Assembly: GCA_936432065.2 (NCBI GenBank)
Contig: OW386289.2
Location: forward strand, 16,016,277 to 16,080,276
DNA: 64,000 nucleotides
Reading direction: 5' to 3'
From: Rutpela maculata
Taxonomy: Eukaryota > Arthropoda > Insecta > Coleoptera > Cerambycidae
Position numbers and translations under genes: made by a program. The notes under the pieces are model-generated. The model did no database searches, was not told where the DNA came from, and saw nothing but the letters and a program-made list of their open reading frames with translations. Positions 33,564-44,895 of this stretch are shown in pieces (the first letter of the stretch is position 1; the number at the start of each line of letters is the position of its first letter).

Positions 33564-34556
33564 ATGCCCAACAGCGCAACTTTGGAAACCATGAAGATGT
33601 ATCAAGACAACAATACCAAAATTAAGAACGGTACGAAGTTTACTGAAGCATTTAATACAACTAAAGGTCTGCGGCAAGGTTGTTGTCTATCTCCCCCTCT
33701 CTTCAAAATATATCTTGACAGGGCCTTAAAAGGATGGACAAATGCAATCAAAACAATGGGACTGACAGTGGAGGATGACAATGTCTTTACTCGTTACTTT
33801 GCCGACGACCAAGTGGTGATCGCTGAGGACCAAGATGACTTAAGCTAGATGGCGAGGAAACTGAAAGAACATTATGAACAGGCAGGGTTGAGAATAAATA
33901 TGAAAAAATCAGAATATCTCATGGTAGGAAATGAAGAGATTTAAAATTTACCATTAGAAGGAGAATCTATCCCGGGAATTAAATCATGTAAATATCTTGG
34001 TGTAATATTAAACAAGCGTGGATGTAGTGAAGATGAAATCTTCCAAAGAATTAATAAAGGACGGAACATTACAAAGTGTCTGAATTCAGTACTGTGTGAT
34101 TGGGATATTAAAAGAGAAACAAAAAAGAAAATATATCAAAGTATAGTGGAAAGCACAACTATCTATTGCACCGAGATGTGGGGTATAAGCCAGAAAAACA
34201 AGAAAAAGCTAGCAGCGACAGAAATGGACTACCTAAGGAGAAGCTGCAGAAAATCCAGACTTGACCATGTTCGAAACGAGACAATCCGAGAAACCATGCA
34301 AATGACACACAATATAATAGAATCAGTTGACAAAAGACAATTGACATGGTTCGGACACGTAAAAAGAATGGACGAGGGCCGATGACCGCGAAAAATATTG
34401 GAATGGACTCCACCAGAAAGAAGAAAGAGAGGACGACCAAGAAGAAGTTGGAGAGACGACATCCAGGAGGCCATGGATGCGAGAGGCTTGAACACAGAAA
34501 TGTGCTATGATAGAAAGACTTGGAAACTGGGGACGGAGAGGCAGCGACAGCTGTAG
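33564..34556 (+). pseudogene. RTE-like LINE reverse transcriptase, 3' part, three stops
   Basis: A single frame of about 330 codons runs from 33564 to the final TAG at 34554-34556 with in-frame stops near 33846, 33943 and 34383 and no frameshift. It encodes the later half of a non-LTR reverse transcriptase: TKGLRQGCCLSPPLF (near 33660), the catalytic YFADDQVVIAED (near 33796), KYLGVILN (near 33990) and the tail LTWFGHVKRMDEGR...RRKRGRPRRSW. The GHVxRM and GRPRxxW tail is typical of RTE/BovB-type LINEs widespread in arthropods. The 5' part, including the endonuclease, is missing. It is dead by its stops. Confidence 0.8.
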
Positions 34557-35640
34557 AAATCCGAGATATACAGGTTCGGCAATTTTTTTTTTTGGTATAT
34601 GCGATATTAACCGACCGCCCACAATAAAGGCATCTACCAGTACGCTAGCAGAGGTAAAGAATGGACACACCCTATCATCCTATCGAGTGTGGCTTGTACA
34701 CAATGTATGCTTCGCTCTTGCTTGCTCTTATTGCCATGCCAAACAAAACAATTGCCGATAGTGTATATATATATATATGTACATGCCCATTCTTTGAAAG
34801 TGATTTATTTGAATCAACGTTCAGAAGGGTGGATTTGCACACTACAGTATTGCAAGCAAAAGTTATGACTGCAGCCAAGTGAGCCAAGAGGTTATGTATT
34901 CTCATATAGTCCATCCGTCGTTTATATATTTCTTGGTACAGTACTACTTAACTTTTTCTTTTCCGCTGTCGGTGGCGAGGATGCACAAATTTTTCCTAGA
35001 AAGTGTTAAGCACCCCTTGGCTACAGGCCTGACCTTTCCCTGGCTTGACTAAAATACATCCGTGAATTTGTGTCTTTCTCCAATCGTGCAGGAACATTCC
35101 CTTTCTCTTTTTATTTTCTAAAAAATTGTATCATCCTTTAACGAAGTCGGTGTATATTTCTTTTGTTTATAAACAAGAAAATAGGTCTAAACGTTTAGAG
35201 GTTAGAACAAAAAAAGCTTTGACAACAACAAACAGTCATTTGATCATGTCTAATGCCAGTCGAGTGCTAAACAAAGACAGTTTAATTGGAAGTGAAAATG
35301 AAATAGAAAGAGACAGTTGCTCATAATTCCAAAGAGAGACAGCTTTATATACCTACTACATTATGAAAGGCGAAGGAGATAGTGCAGAACGTCGTAACTA
35401 TTCTGGCCCCAAGGAAATGCTTTGTCTTGGAGTCTATTTGTTTTTAAGTCTATGGTTATCCTTGGCTCGTTACACCTGCTCAGAGCGGAGGAATGCATAG
35501 GTTTAGTAAAATATTTCGCCGCCAGGCGGTTACCGATCGGCTTTGGGTACACTATTCATTGTGTTCTGTGCTTTTAGTTTTGATGTGTTGAAATAAGTTT
35601 GTTTATTTGAAACCTACGGAAAATGGATAGTTTAGGTGAA
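34557..35640. other. Unassigned region downstream of RTE-like relic
   Basis: A T-run follows the relic at about 34580, possibly marking its 3' boundary. A short TA run lies near 34770. I see no gene. Confidence 0.35.
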
Positions 35641-35654
35641 CTAACAGAAAAGCT

Positions 35655-36007
35655 TGGCATTTTTAAAAAAATAGTAAACAAAGATGCACAGAAAATGAGG
35701 TTATGTTGCAGTACCCAAACGCGACTCTGACGCCGCCTACATGCATTCGGTCTGTTGAAATGTTTTGAACACACTAGATGAGCTTTTTTGTAATTTGAGA
35801 GCAACTATCCACTTTCTTCTAAAACTGCTGCATACTGGAAAATGGTGAAACTTTAAATTTTTATTTTTTCTATAATAGGAATTGCATTGAGGCACACAAC
35901 AATTGCTTGGCATTTTTAAAGAAGTGGTAAACAAAGATGCACAGAAAATGAGGTTATGTTGCAGTACCCAAACGCGACTCTGACGCCACCTACATGCATT
36001 CGGTCTA
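35655..36007. repeat. Duplicated 100-bp segment flanking a THAP exon
   Basis: The text from CTTGGCATTTTTAAA through CAGTACCCAAACGCGACTC to ATGCATTCGGTCT occurs at about 35654-35755 and again at about 35907-36007. The two copies lie on either side of the THAP fragment. Confidence 0.8.
35743..35934 (-). pseudogene. THAP zinc-finger exon, frameshifted
   Basis: On the minus strand the frame begins MPSNCCVPQCNSYYRKN and continues FHHFP and RRKW. These are the N-terminal features of a THAP domain (C2CH zinc finger, start Met followed by paired cysteines). The closing pair VCSKHF appears in the next frame near 35775, so there is a frameshift near 35800. THAP domains are DNA-binding modules of host regulators and of P-element-type transposases. 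No transposase core follows here, and the exon runs into the duplicated segment instead. It could be the first exon of another P-like element or a displaced host exon. Confidence 0.65.
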
Positions 36008-36370
36008 TTATCCGCGATTTACAAATTTTAAGTATCTTTATTATTTTACGAGATAATGACCCCGGGACTTTTAGCTGAAACACCCTTATACTTTAATTTA
36101 TACTTTCTTCAAAGAACAACCTACTTTTTACATGCAATTCAGTTGCAAATGTTTCCAATTCTTTGGTACCGTACATGATCTTTGTATACCCATAGCACAT
36201 GTAAAAAGTATAAAATATGCATAAGAATAGTAGTACAAGTAGAAGGAAAATAAAAAATATATGGGTAGTTTCATATGTTCTATTCTATTTACATTAACAT
36301 ATCTAATATTGTTTACCACACTTCAATTTACTGTATCTACCTATAAATTAATTTTTTTTACCTTTTTACC
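36008..36370. other. AT-rich spacer
   Basis: No gene is seen. The stretch near 36200-36370 may be the body or tail of the SINE headed at 36378-36454. Confidence 0.3.
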
Positions 36371-36377
36371 AATTGCC

Positions 36378-36454
36378 GTCGGCAGGGATCAAACCTGCAA
36401 CGCCTGCGTCATCTCGATAACTGTTTTAAGATCTACCCACTGGGCTATCCGGAG
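36378..36454 (-). repeat. tRNA-derived SINE head
   Basis: On the minus strand this reads TAGCCCAGTGGGT (A box, 36435-36447) and GGTTTGATCCC (B box, 36385-36395) at normal spacing. The T arm is perfect: GCAGG/CCTGC with a 7-base loop. The ends do not form an acceptor stem, so this is a tRNA-like promoter head, not a tRNA gene. RNA polymerase III promoter function is inferred from the two boxes. Confidence 0.7.
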
Positions 36455-36718
36455 TCTATTATTTTGAATGTCAAAAGTGGTATAGGGAAATTTATTTAAT
36501 GAGATTATCAGTAATAATAAGTCTTTATTATGTGATATTGAATTTCTAATAAAACTTTTAACAAACAATTGTACCTTATTTAAAATATATGAAAATCGTT
36601 CAAGTACTCTTTTTTGTATTTTTGTTTGTGTTCCCAAACCTAAATTTTTCCTGTTAGTATTTATCTTTATTTATAATTATTAAGAATAGTGGAGTGCAAT
36701 TTAATGTCGATCTTTCAG

Positions 36719-36766
36719 CCCGTTGGCACTTTTAGAGTAAAATGTATGACCTTGCCAGATATGTGA
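36719..36766. repeat. 48-bp segment, inverted partner at 46396-46445
   Basis: CCGTTGGCACTTTTAGAG...GACCTTGCCAGATATGTG is the near-exact reverse complement of the sequence at 46396-46445. These are probably two copies of one short element in opposite orientation. Confidence 0.65.
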
Positions 36767-36989
36767 CTTCTGATATATTACCTGTCTACTGGGTAATATT
36801 TAAAAAACTCTTGGATGGTTGAGTTCTTGCCTAAGGAGATTTACCACAAAATTAAATGGGATAAGCCCAAAATGACATCATCACTTACGATTTAATTTAT
36901 AGTATTTATTAGACAATTAATATTCCTTGTATGACACAAAACTAATTTGTTTGGACACTTAAATTGTTCAAACTCACACAATTATAACC

Positions 36990-39860
36990 TGTTACCCAAA
37001 ACAAATTAGGCTCGGCTAGCCAGTTTTTTAGGAGGCAAGGGCCATGGGTAAGCGTAAGCGATAGTCCCAATGAGGCCAAGAGTGATTTAAGTTAAAAAAA
37101 TTCTTTAAAAAAATAAAAAATTTGTTTTTTTTTGTTGGTCAGAGAATTTGGTTTTCGAAAGCAAAAATTACAAGAGTTACCTTGGGCGCCAGGCTCAAAA
37201 GACGAGCCAGAAAGGAAAGGTACGATACAACAAACACGTTAAAGAAACAACAAAATTTTACAATGACAACAGTTTAATAACAAATTTAATAGTAGCCAAC
37301 AGTGTGACTTAACAGGTTAGTTAATGATCAATGGTTAGTACTTGCCAATTTTGCGGCATTAAATTCAAAAAAACTATTATATACAGACCAAATTTTGAGA
37401 TTAGTAGACGATATTCCCAATTTAGAATCACGGGTGAGATTAGCAATAAACAATTTCGTAAACTATGAAAACACGAAATAACGACCTAGCTTAGTGGTCA
37501 ATAATCAAAATCCCAGTAAAAATTCGGCCAATTAGATCTGAAATAATTTAAGTTGCCCAGGCTATGTTACAAAACTTGAAGTTCAAAGTTGAAATCGTCC
37601 AATGATTTGATTAACAAACGATAGACAAAAATTTAAATTTTATGACAAGTTTACAAAATAGTTCTCCAAGAAAAAATGGTAATCAAAAAAAATGTTATTA
37701 GGCATAAGGCCAACAATAACAAAACTTTTAGGGAAATTTTACATACGACAAGGTCAAATATTTATAGTGAACTACTCATCAAAGTTGAGGTAAATAGAGA
37801 CAAATTCCCAACTAAATAACAAACAGAAGCAAACTTCCTACCACTATAAATATTGACATTATTCTGTAAAGGTTCTCTGTTAATTATTTTGTGAAACTAG
37901 CAAACAAAATTATAGTAAAAAGGTGTAACCTCACCTGGTGATCAATTTTACTGGAATAACAGAAGTTACGTTATGAAATTTATCGTACTTAGGCCAAAAC
38001 ACTACTAAAAAATCACAACCTAGTAGCTGATTAATAAAACTTGTTTATCACTAAAACACCATAAATTTTACATACTCCTATGACTCCAAAAAATTCTATC
38101 ACTAAAAATATAACGTAGAACTAACCTATATTAGGCAAGCAATAAGTATAACGTTAACTATAACGGTAATTTACGTAATAAAAATATCATATGTACACAG
38201 GGTATGCTAAAATGTTACATGAAAGGAATTAAGCACAGCTGTACTTTGGACTTTCACAATATTTACACGATAAAGAAAACGTACTGAATACACTATACAC
38301 TACTATACAATACACGACCACATGGCCAAAATATGTGCAGCATGATAACAAATTTGGTACGAGACCACGACAATATCAATTTCTGACTATTACCACGCCA
38401 CACTGTAGGTCAATCATCCGGGCCACCAGGCCAAATTATCCTAAACGATAATCCGAATGAAATACCCACTAGTACCGACCACAAGGCCAAAACACTACTA
38501 AAATTTTCAAAAACAATCCAGATCACTAGTGTACACGACCCTAAAGGTCAAAAACTATATACACAACGATAAAATACACCCACGATCTGGATTCGTCAAT
38601 GGCTCTCTAGTTGAAGACACAAAATATTATTATAGCATTGTTTACATTTAATTTATATCCTGCATATGGCAGTAATCGCTATAATACTATAATACAGACA
38701 CGTTAAAAGAGATACTGGCTAAAACATTTACAAACTATGTAACTTAATAGTAAACCGGCTCTACAGCACTTTGTTTACTTTCAACTTTATATCCTGCTTA
38801 AAGCAGCTGTCGCTATAAAACAACCGTAACACTTGTTGGAAGGGTAGTAAATGATTAATAGAAAGTTAACTTATCTTAAGATTAAGACGTTTGTACGGTC
38901 TTAATTCGAGGGATCCTCCAAATCAAACATGATGTTTATGGATGTCAGGTGGAAATTTGACACTTCCCTGCTTGCCGAGAAGGTAGGAGACTGCACTTTA
39001 CATGGGTTGCCACTGTCGACACGAAACAAAATTCCTCAGCTAACGTCACCTGACCGCTTGGCTTCACATTCGGTATCCTTACGTCATTGACCTGCCCGTA
39101 ATGGCTTCCATACAAAAATAGTGAAATTTTATTTCTTCTTAATACCTCGGTACGTCCCAATGGTGATATAATAATCATTCCAGTTTAGTTTAATTGTGAG
39201 ATTAACTTCCCATTCCCATTTATAAAGAAATAATGATGTCCATCAATGTTCGACGATCATAAGAGGTTTTTTTTGGTTTTTTAAAATGGCGATAACCAGA
39301 ATCGTTTCTACGTCCGAAGTTTCATTGTAAATGAAAACGTGGAATTTTAAGATTGTTAAGATGTGAAGATATAGTTATAAATCATTACTCATAAACCATA
39401 AATTGTAAATCATAGATTTTAAATCGATTTTACTCCATAACTTAAATTTCAGAATTTCAAAAAAAATTATATATAAACTATATATAAATAAATAAAATCT
39501 GTATCTAAAATAAAATAACCTTGTTTAGAATATAACGAAAATCATAATTAACAAAAAATTAACTTACTTAGTTAATCCATTTAAGTGATTGTAGAATTTA
39601 TTTGGCGGAGTGTTTGCCAATACGTGTATATTGGTCGAGATCTTGAACTAGAGAGAGCGGTTTTAAAATTTATACCGAATGTCGTTAACCGAAAGTGACA
39701 GTTTACGCCCTCTCGAGACGGAAAACATACTAATATCCGAGCTATTGAAATAAAGTTAACTTGATTAAACGTTTTGATATTAGAGATCCCTGCGATCTTT
39801 ATTCATAGTTATTTAGGTCATTAAATGAATGTGATGTAATGGCCACAAGGGGCCGTTACA
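36990..39860 (-). mobile_element. Possible gypsy-type LTR with primer site (fragment)
   Basis: On the minus strand the segment begins TGTAACGGCCCCTTGTGG at 39860, a start common in insect Ty3/gypsy LTRs, and has AATAAAG nearby. At about 37190-37170 the minus strand reads TGGCGCCCAAGG, which resembles a tRNA primer-binding site. If both are right, the LTR is about 2.7 kb, which would explain the lack of any coding frame from 37200 to 39860. I could not find a clear CA end next to the primer site, nor a second LTR, so this is tentative. A 77-codon open frame at 38945-39178 has no recognised motif. Confidence 0.35.
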
Positions 39861-39865
39861 GATTT

Positions 39866-40310
39866 ACACCCTGTAGATTAGGAGTCCACTTGTCGTAAAA
39901 AAATCGTAAGGAATATAAGGGTACAAATCAAAATTTTCTAACTATCCACACCACATGATAGAGCCAATCATGAAGCATATTTTATTTAAAAATCATTAAA
40001 TTCTCCGTAGAATTTCTATTTTTAAAATAAATAAAGAAACGAACTTTTACATAGGCTTATGGCAGTACAAAACAAAAATCCTCATTTTCTCCATTCGACT
40101 TCAGCTGAAAATTAATTATTTTTCGAACACTTTCTTTCCCACAACGATATCTCCCAATCTATGATATTTATCAAAAAAAATAATTCTTTCTAAAATGTTT
40201 GTTATATTTTTCAGATTACAATGGTTCTTAAATCAGATTTTTTGAGTATCTAATAACCAAGATATTTAATAATGTGTAGCGTGATGTCAATTTTCGAAGC
40301 TTATCGGCGG
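39866..40310. repeat. 445-bp inverted repeat, left arm
   Basis: Begins ACACCCTGTAGATTAGGAG and ends TTCGAAGCTTATCGGCGG. The reverse complement occurs at 45947-46394 with scattered differences. The arms are 5.6 kb apart. Confidence 0.8.
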
Positions 40311-40389
40311 ATTGAAATTGTTTGTGGCTTCGAGCCCCCACTCATTGTTACTCTGCTTCAACAATCCCCTCTAACTCCGGGAGCACCCA

Positions 40390-40920
40390 GTCTGGATACC
40401 GGGCCATTCTGGCTTGGAGGGCAACGAAGTAGCCGACTCCTTAGCCAGGGAAGGTGCGGTATCAAAATTTATCGGACCAGAGCCGGTGCTTGGCATATCG
40501 GCAAGCACTGCGAAAACAACCATCTTGGCCTGGACTGAGGGGAAAATCCTCCAATACTGGCAAGAACTACCAGGATTAGTTCATTCAAAGGAGTTCATCA
40601 CATACCCCTTGAAATCAAGAACTAAAAAACTATTAGAGTTAAACAGGTTACACCTAAGAACTCTTGTTGGCCTATACACTGGGCACTGCAGACTTAACCA
40701 CCACCTACACAGACTCGGAATAGTGGACAACGCTGAATGCCGACTGTGCTTGGAGGAGGATGAAACGGCAGCGCACATTTTATGTACCTGTCCTGCTGCA
40801 GAAAGAACCAGATTCTCACTCTTTGGCAAAAGGCAACTGCTGCCAGAGGATCTGGACAACCTCTCACCCAATAAGGTAGTCGACTTTATCAAAAAGCTGA
40901 ACCTATTGGGTGAAATATAA
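40390..40920 (+). pseudogene. LINE ORF2 C-terminus: RNase H and zinc knuckle
   Basis: An open frame of about 176 codons encodes the end of a non-LTR retrotransposon polyprotein. VWIPGHSGLEGNEVADSLA is the late RNase H motif with its His and Asp. Further on, CRLCLEEDETAAHILCTC (near 40738) is the C-terminal CCHC-type knuckle. RNase H plus such a knuckle points to the I/LOA/R1 side of LINE diversity. The upstream part is missing: the frame starts about 80 bp inside the end of the inverted-repeat arm. It stops at 40918-40920 and is followed by a short 3' UTR and CCTAA pentamers. It is 5' truncated and inactive. Confidence 0.8.
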
Positions 40921-40982
40921 TTAGGAGTGAGCCACAATAGACCAGATGGTCAGCGTCTGTTACTTAGCCCACTCACATATCA

Positions 40983-41008
40983 ACCTAACCTAACCCAACC
41001 TAACCCAA
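40983..41008 (+). repeat. Five CCTAA-type pentamers at LINE 3' end
   Basis: CCTAA-CCTAA-CCCAA-CCTAA-CCCAA follow one another at the end of the LINE fragment. CCTAA is the complement of the insect telomere repeat TTAGG. It could be a telomeric target or the tandem tail of the LINE itself. Confidence 0.75.
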
Positions 41009-41630
41009 GTTCCAACTTAGAATGAATGCCTACACAGGACAGTGAACTTTTCAGACTAATTTATTTTACTTTTTCATATATAGGTAAATTGACGTGTAAA
41101 AATTCAAATTTCAGATTACGACGAAATGGACTTTCTGAAATTTTAGACATGAGATCTGGGAGGTTTAAGGTAGAACGTTATTAAATATTAATGCAATCGG
41201 TGCACCAGGGCGGCTCCAGGGAGAGCCTAAAAACAATTGTAGGATCTAAAAATATTTCAGATAAAAATTGTTTAGGATGGGAAGTATCACTTAAAAGCGT
41301 ATCTTTAGTGCACTCGGGAAGGAATTTATAGTCGTATGTGATGAGGAAGTACTGTCGAGGTGAATCTAACCGAACCTGATTTGTACTTATCTTTTACCAA
41401 TTATTAATTTATATAATATTGTGTTTAGTAACATAAATATATACATATTTCAATTGATTTTCAAGTTTTATTAATTTTAAAATGCAGTGTTGGCAGATAA
41501 CAAAATACATCAAAATAAAAAAGTCATGAAAATTGAAAAATAATATAACAAAATTTAAATGCCAATTAAAGATATACACTATTCACTTTCTCGATTTAAT
41601 TCAAATACATTTTTATTGATATAGTTGACC
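41009..41630. other. Unassigned AT-rich region
   Basis: No gene is seen. Confidence 0.35.
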
Positions 41631-41637
41631 ACACAAT

Positions 41638-41727
41638 TCTTATGCGTGTAAAAAATGTCGGCATCTTTGATCTTTACCTCATCACCGCCAAAGAAGCAGA
41701 CATTTTTTACACGTATAAGAATTGTAG
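41638..41727. repeat. Hairpin, arms about 25 bp
   Basis: AATTCTTATGCGTGTAAAA pairs with TTTTACACGTATAAGAATT with one mismatch. The arms go on to AATGTC/GACATT and enclose a loop of about 40 bp. Confidence 0.75.
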
Positions 41728-42022
41728 ATTTTTATTTCTTCTGAACGAGGAGTTCTTGCAGGACTTGTTCTCCAATGCAGGAGCATAAATAGATGCATGG
41801 CATGTTCTTTTTTTTACAAGAACCAACCTTACTGCCTCAATCTAGAAGAAAAGAATTCCTTATGAATTTTTAAAACATCAAATATGTAACGACTTGTATA
41901 AGTTCGTAATACTGAATTAAGTGTGCGAGTAGCATTCTTTTCAATCCATAATCCGTATATTTTCCTTTCCTTTCATTTCTTTTGTCAGTATATGTATTTT
42001 TAAGTAGTCTACTGAAATGTCT

Positions 42023-42404
42023 TTAGGAAATATCCGTCCAATTTTTATTTTTATTGTTATATAGACCTTTGCATTTTCTATTGCGACTTAAAAAACATGA
42101 AACATGATATTTAGTTTCCATAGCTATTAAATCGTTAGCACCAATTCTTTCGAAAATTATGGGATTTTGGTGAGCTGTTATTAGTCTTATTTTTGTTTCT
42201 GTGTTCTTGGTCATTACTTGATAGACCTTATTTATTGTTGATGCCTTTTGACAAAAAATACATTTCTCTATAAAAAAATTAGTTTTACGCAACGCACACC
42301 TAAAAAAGTTGGACAGGCACTGGATCCATCTGAACTGTTTTCCAATTTCTTTTTCTTTTTCTATTTTTCTTCTCCTTAAATGTTCTATATTTCTTTTGCT
42401 AGTC
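42023..42404 (-). pseudogene. Repeat-borne CxxC/HxxC gene relic, downstream piece
   Basis: The minus-strand frame holds FFIEKCIFCQKAS and about 50 residues later KYHVSCFLSRNRK. This CxxC...HxxC arrangement, with LIAMETKYH between, is one I associate with uncharacterised proteins that recur in insect and cnidarian repeats. It is preceded by a charged stretch (RRRKIEKEKEIGKQ). At about 42405 it meets the 5' end of a LINE fragment. The gene appears to resume at 44728-44895 and 45516-45603, beyond two insertions. The zinc-binding role is inferred from the cysteines and histidine; function is unknown. Confidence 0.5.
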
Positions 42405-42981
42405 AAACTAGAATAGCAATTTCGGAGCCAAACCGTCAAAACTGTAGTCATATATCCTTCAATATTCTCGCATGGGGCAGGGCTTCCGAGTGTGAAAGAG
42501 TCTTTATTTGTCAAAAAAAAATTATCAGGCTAATCTTTGATTTAAAAGTAAATGTTAGTTGTAGAGACGTATTTAAAGAACAACGTATCCTCACGACACC
42601 GTCTATATACATCCTTAAATGTATAACGTTCACAAAAAATAACCTAAGCTTGTTTGAAAAAAGACTAAACTATCATAATTACTTGACGAGGCATGGCGAT
42701 CTTTTGAGTATACCCGCTCATCGTACAAGCACCTTTAAAAAGTCACCCCTCTATAATTATGTCATTTTATATATTGCTTTACACAAAGAAAATCGTGAAA
42801 TTACAAACAGTAAATTTAAAAACAAACTTAAGGCATACCTAGCCATTAAAGGTTATTATAGTATAAAAGACTTCGTTGACGATAATGATGCTGTCTAAAT
42901 TATATTTTATTATTTATTCTGTATTTTTTTTTATGTCTGTTTGTCATGCAAAATATATGTGTATGTATGTATATGTGTATA

Positions 42982-44557
42982 CCGGGTGTAAACGAATAGT
43001 GGGCCACCCCTGTAACTTCCTTGTTTTTAAAGATATCGGGATGAAATTTTGTATGGTGAAATTAGGTAAGATTTTCAACTTTTTCAGACGCCATATTTAT
43101 CACTTCCGGTTTCACCGGAAATGGCCCCAATAGTCTTTTCTAAATGTTTTTACATTTTTGAAATAAAGATCACATTTTGGACACATTTGTACTATTTTGA
43201 ACAATTTATACAGTGTTGCACGAAAAATAATTCGAATTTTAGTTGTCAATCTAGATGGCTGCGAATATGTTAAAATTATTTTTGTTCCAATGTAATTCAT
43301 ATAAAAAATACGAAAACGTCAATATGTCCAATAATACACCATACAGGGTGCTGTAAACTCATTAAAATCACATTTTTCAAAATGACTCATTTGTTTTAAA
43401 TATTATGATATGGGCCACCCGGATATTCAGAAAGCTCTATTTAGTAGGGGTTAAATGGTACCAAAAGTTCCGTAATGTGTAATCGTTACCAGCAGGAATG
43501 ACAATTTTTCTTAACAAATTTATGATTTATATCTATCATTTAAATAGTGATCAACCCTGTATATATGTGTTAATATTTTATGATATGCAACAAGAATGAG
43601 CCAGAGGCCCATTCTATCTCCTGCGGAGGGTGGCATATCATAAAATATTAACAAAAATATACAGGGTTGATCAAAATTTAATTGAAGTTAGATATAAATC
43701 ATAAATTTCTTAAGAAAAATTGTTATGATATGATATGCAACAAGAATGAGCCAGAGGCCCATTCTGTGTCTTGCGGAAGGTGGCACATCATAAAATATTA
43801 ACAAAAATATACAGGGTTGTCAAAATTTAATTGAAGTTAGATATAAATCATAAATTTCTTAATAAAAATTGTCATGATATAATATGCAACAAGAATGAGC
43901 CAGAGGCCCATTCGGTGTCTTGCGGAGGGTGACACATCATAAAATATTAACAAAAATATACAGGGTTGATCAAAATTTAATTGAAGTTAGATATAAATTA
44001 TAAATTTCTTAAAATTGTCATTTCTGCCGGTAACGATTACACATTACGGAACTTTTGGTACCGTTTAACCCCTACTAAATAGAACTTTCTGAATATGCGG
44101 GTGGCCCATATCATAATATTTAAAACAAATGAGTCATTTTGAAAAATGTGATTTTAATGAGTTTACAGCATCCTGTATGATGTATTATTGGACATATTGA
44201 CGTTTTCGTATTTTTTATATGAATTACATTGGAACAAAAATAATTTTAACATATTCGCGGCCATTTAGATTGACAACTAAAATTCGAATTATTTTTCGTG
44301 CAACACTGTATAAATTGTTCCAAATAGTATAAATGTATCCAAAATGTGACCTTCATTTCAAAAATGTAAAAACATACAGGGTGGTCCATTTAGAAAAGAC
44401 TATTGGGGTCATTTCCGGTGAAACAGGAAGTGATAAATATGGCGAATAGGTCTCAAAAAGTTGAAAATCTTACCTAATTTCACCATACAAAATTTCATCC
44501 CGATATCTTTAAAAACAAGGAAGTTACAGGGGTGGCCCACTATTCGTTTACACCCGG
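42982..44557. mobile_element. Large palindromic MITE with TA target and tandem-repeat core
   Basis: The ends are CCGGGTGTAAACGAATAGT and ACTATTCGTTTACACCCGG, with TA outside (42980-42981, 44558-44559). The arms run about 600 bp and match in many places, for example GGTACCAAAAGTTCCGTAAT near 43458 and ATTACGGAACTTTTGGTACC near 44043. The centre is occupied by three tandem units of about 149 bp. TA duplications suggest the Tc1/mariner group. There is no coding frame. Confidence 0.85.
43582..44010. repeat. Three tandem units of about 149 bp in MITE core
   Basis: GATATGCAACAAGAATGAGC or a near variant starts near 43582, 43732 and 43880. Each is followed by CCAGAGGCCCATTC and later by ATATACAGGGTTG. 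Confidence 0.85.
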
Positions 44558-44727
44558 TATATACATTGTTCTTATATATTTTATACATATGTAATTATAT
44601 AGGTGTCTTTAATATTATTTCTGTATATTTATGACAATTTTTGTATTTTTACATGTACTATTTCTTTGACCTGTCCTATGTCATTTATTGTGATCAAAGG
44701 GATCAATAAATTATTATTATTATTGTT

Positions 44728-44895
44728 TATTTTTCGAAATGATATAGTTCTAGAATATAGATCATTTTCTCTTTGGTTGCTTATTTTTTCATGGAGTTCT
44801 AAACAATCAATAAATGTTGCAAATGATTTCTTAGAACCTTTGATTACAGTGCCCGGTTTCCTACAAATTAAGTATAATTTTTTAAGAGTTTCTTA
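44728..44895 (-). pseudogene. CxxC/HxxC gene relic, middle piece
   Basis: The minus-strand frame reads KKLYLICRKPGTVIKG and FIDCLELHEKISNQREN to the LINE boundary, open throughout. Orientation and position fit the piece of the same gene that lies upstream of 42404. The Cys residues and CLELHEK phrase fit the repeat-borne family. It is a short fragment. Confidence 0.45.

Larger units (their letters stand above)
42405..44727 (+). mobile_element. LINE 3' fragment (CR1/Jockey-like), split by a palindromic MITE
   Basis: The frame to the stop at 42896-42898 carries NILAWGRASECERVF, RDVFKEQRILTTPSIYI, TRHGDLLSIP and FKNKLKAYLAIKGYYSIKDF. These are typical of the region after the reverse transcriptase domain in CR1/Jockey-type LINEs. 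The 3' UTR is interrupted at 42980 by the MITE and resumes at 44558. It ends ATAAATTATTATTATTATT at about 44727, a simple-repeat tail usual for such LINEs. The domain itself is absent (5' truncation). The LINE sits inside the CxxC/HxxC relic. Confidence 0.75.

Noticed and set aside
36378..36454. Functional tRNA gene
   Set aside because: A and B boxes and the T arm are good, but the ends do not pair into an acceptor stem.
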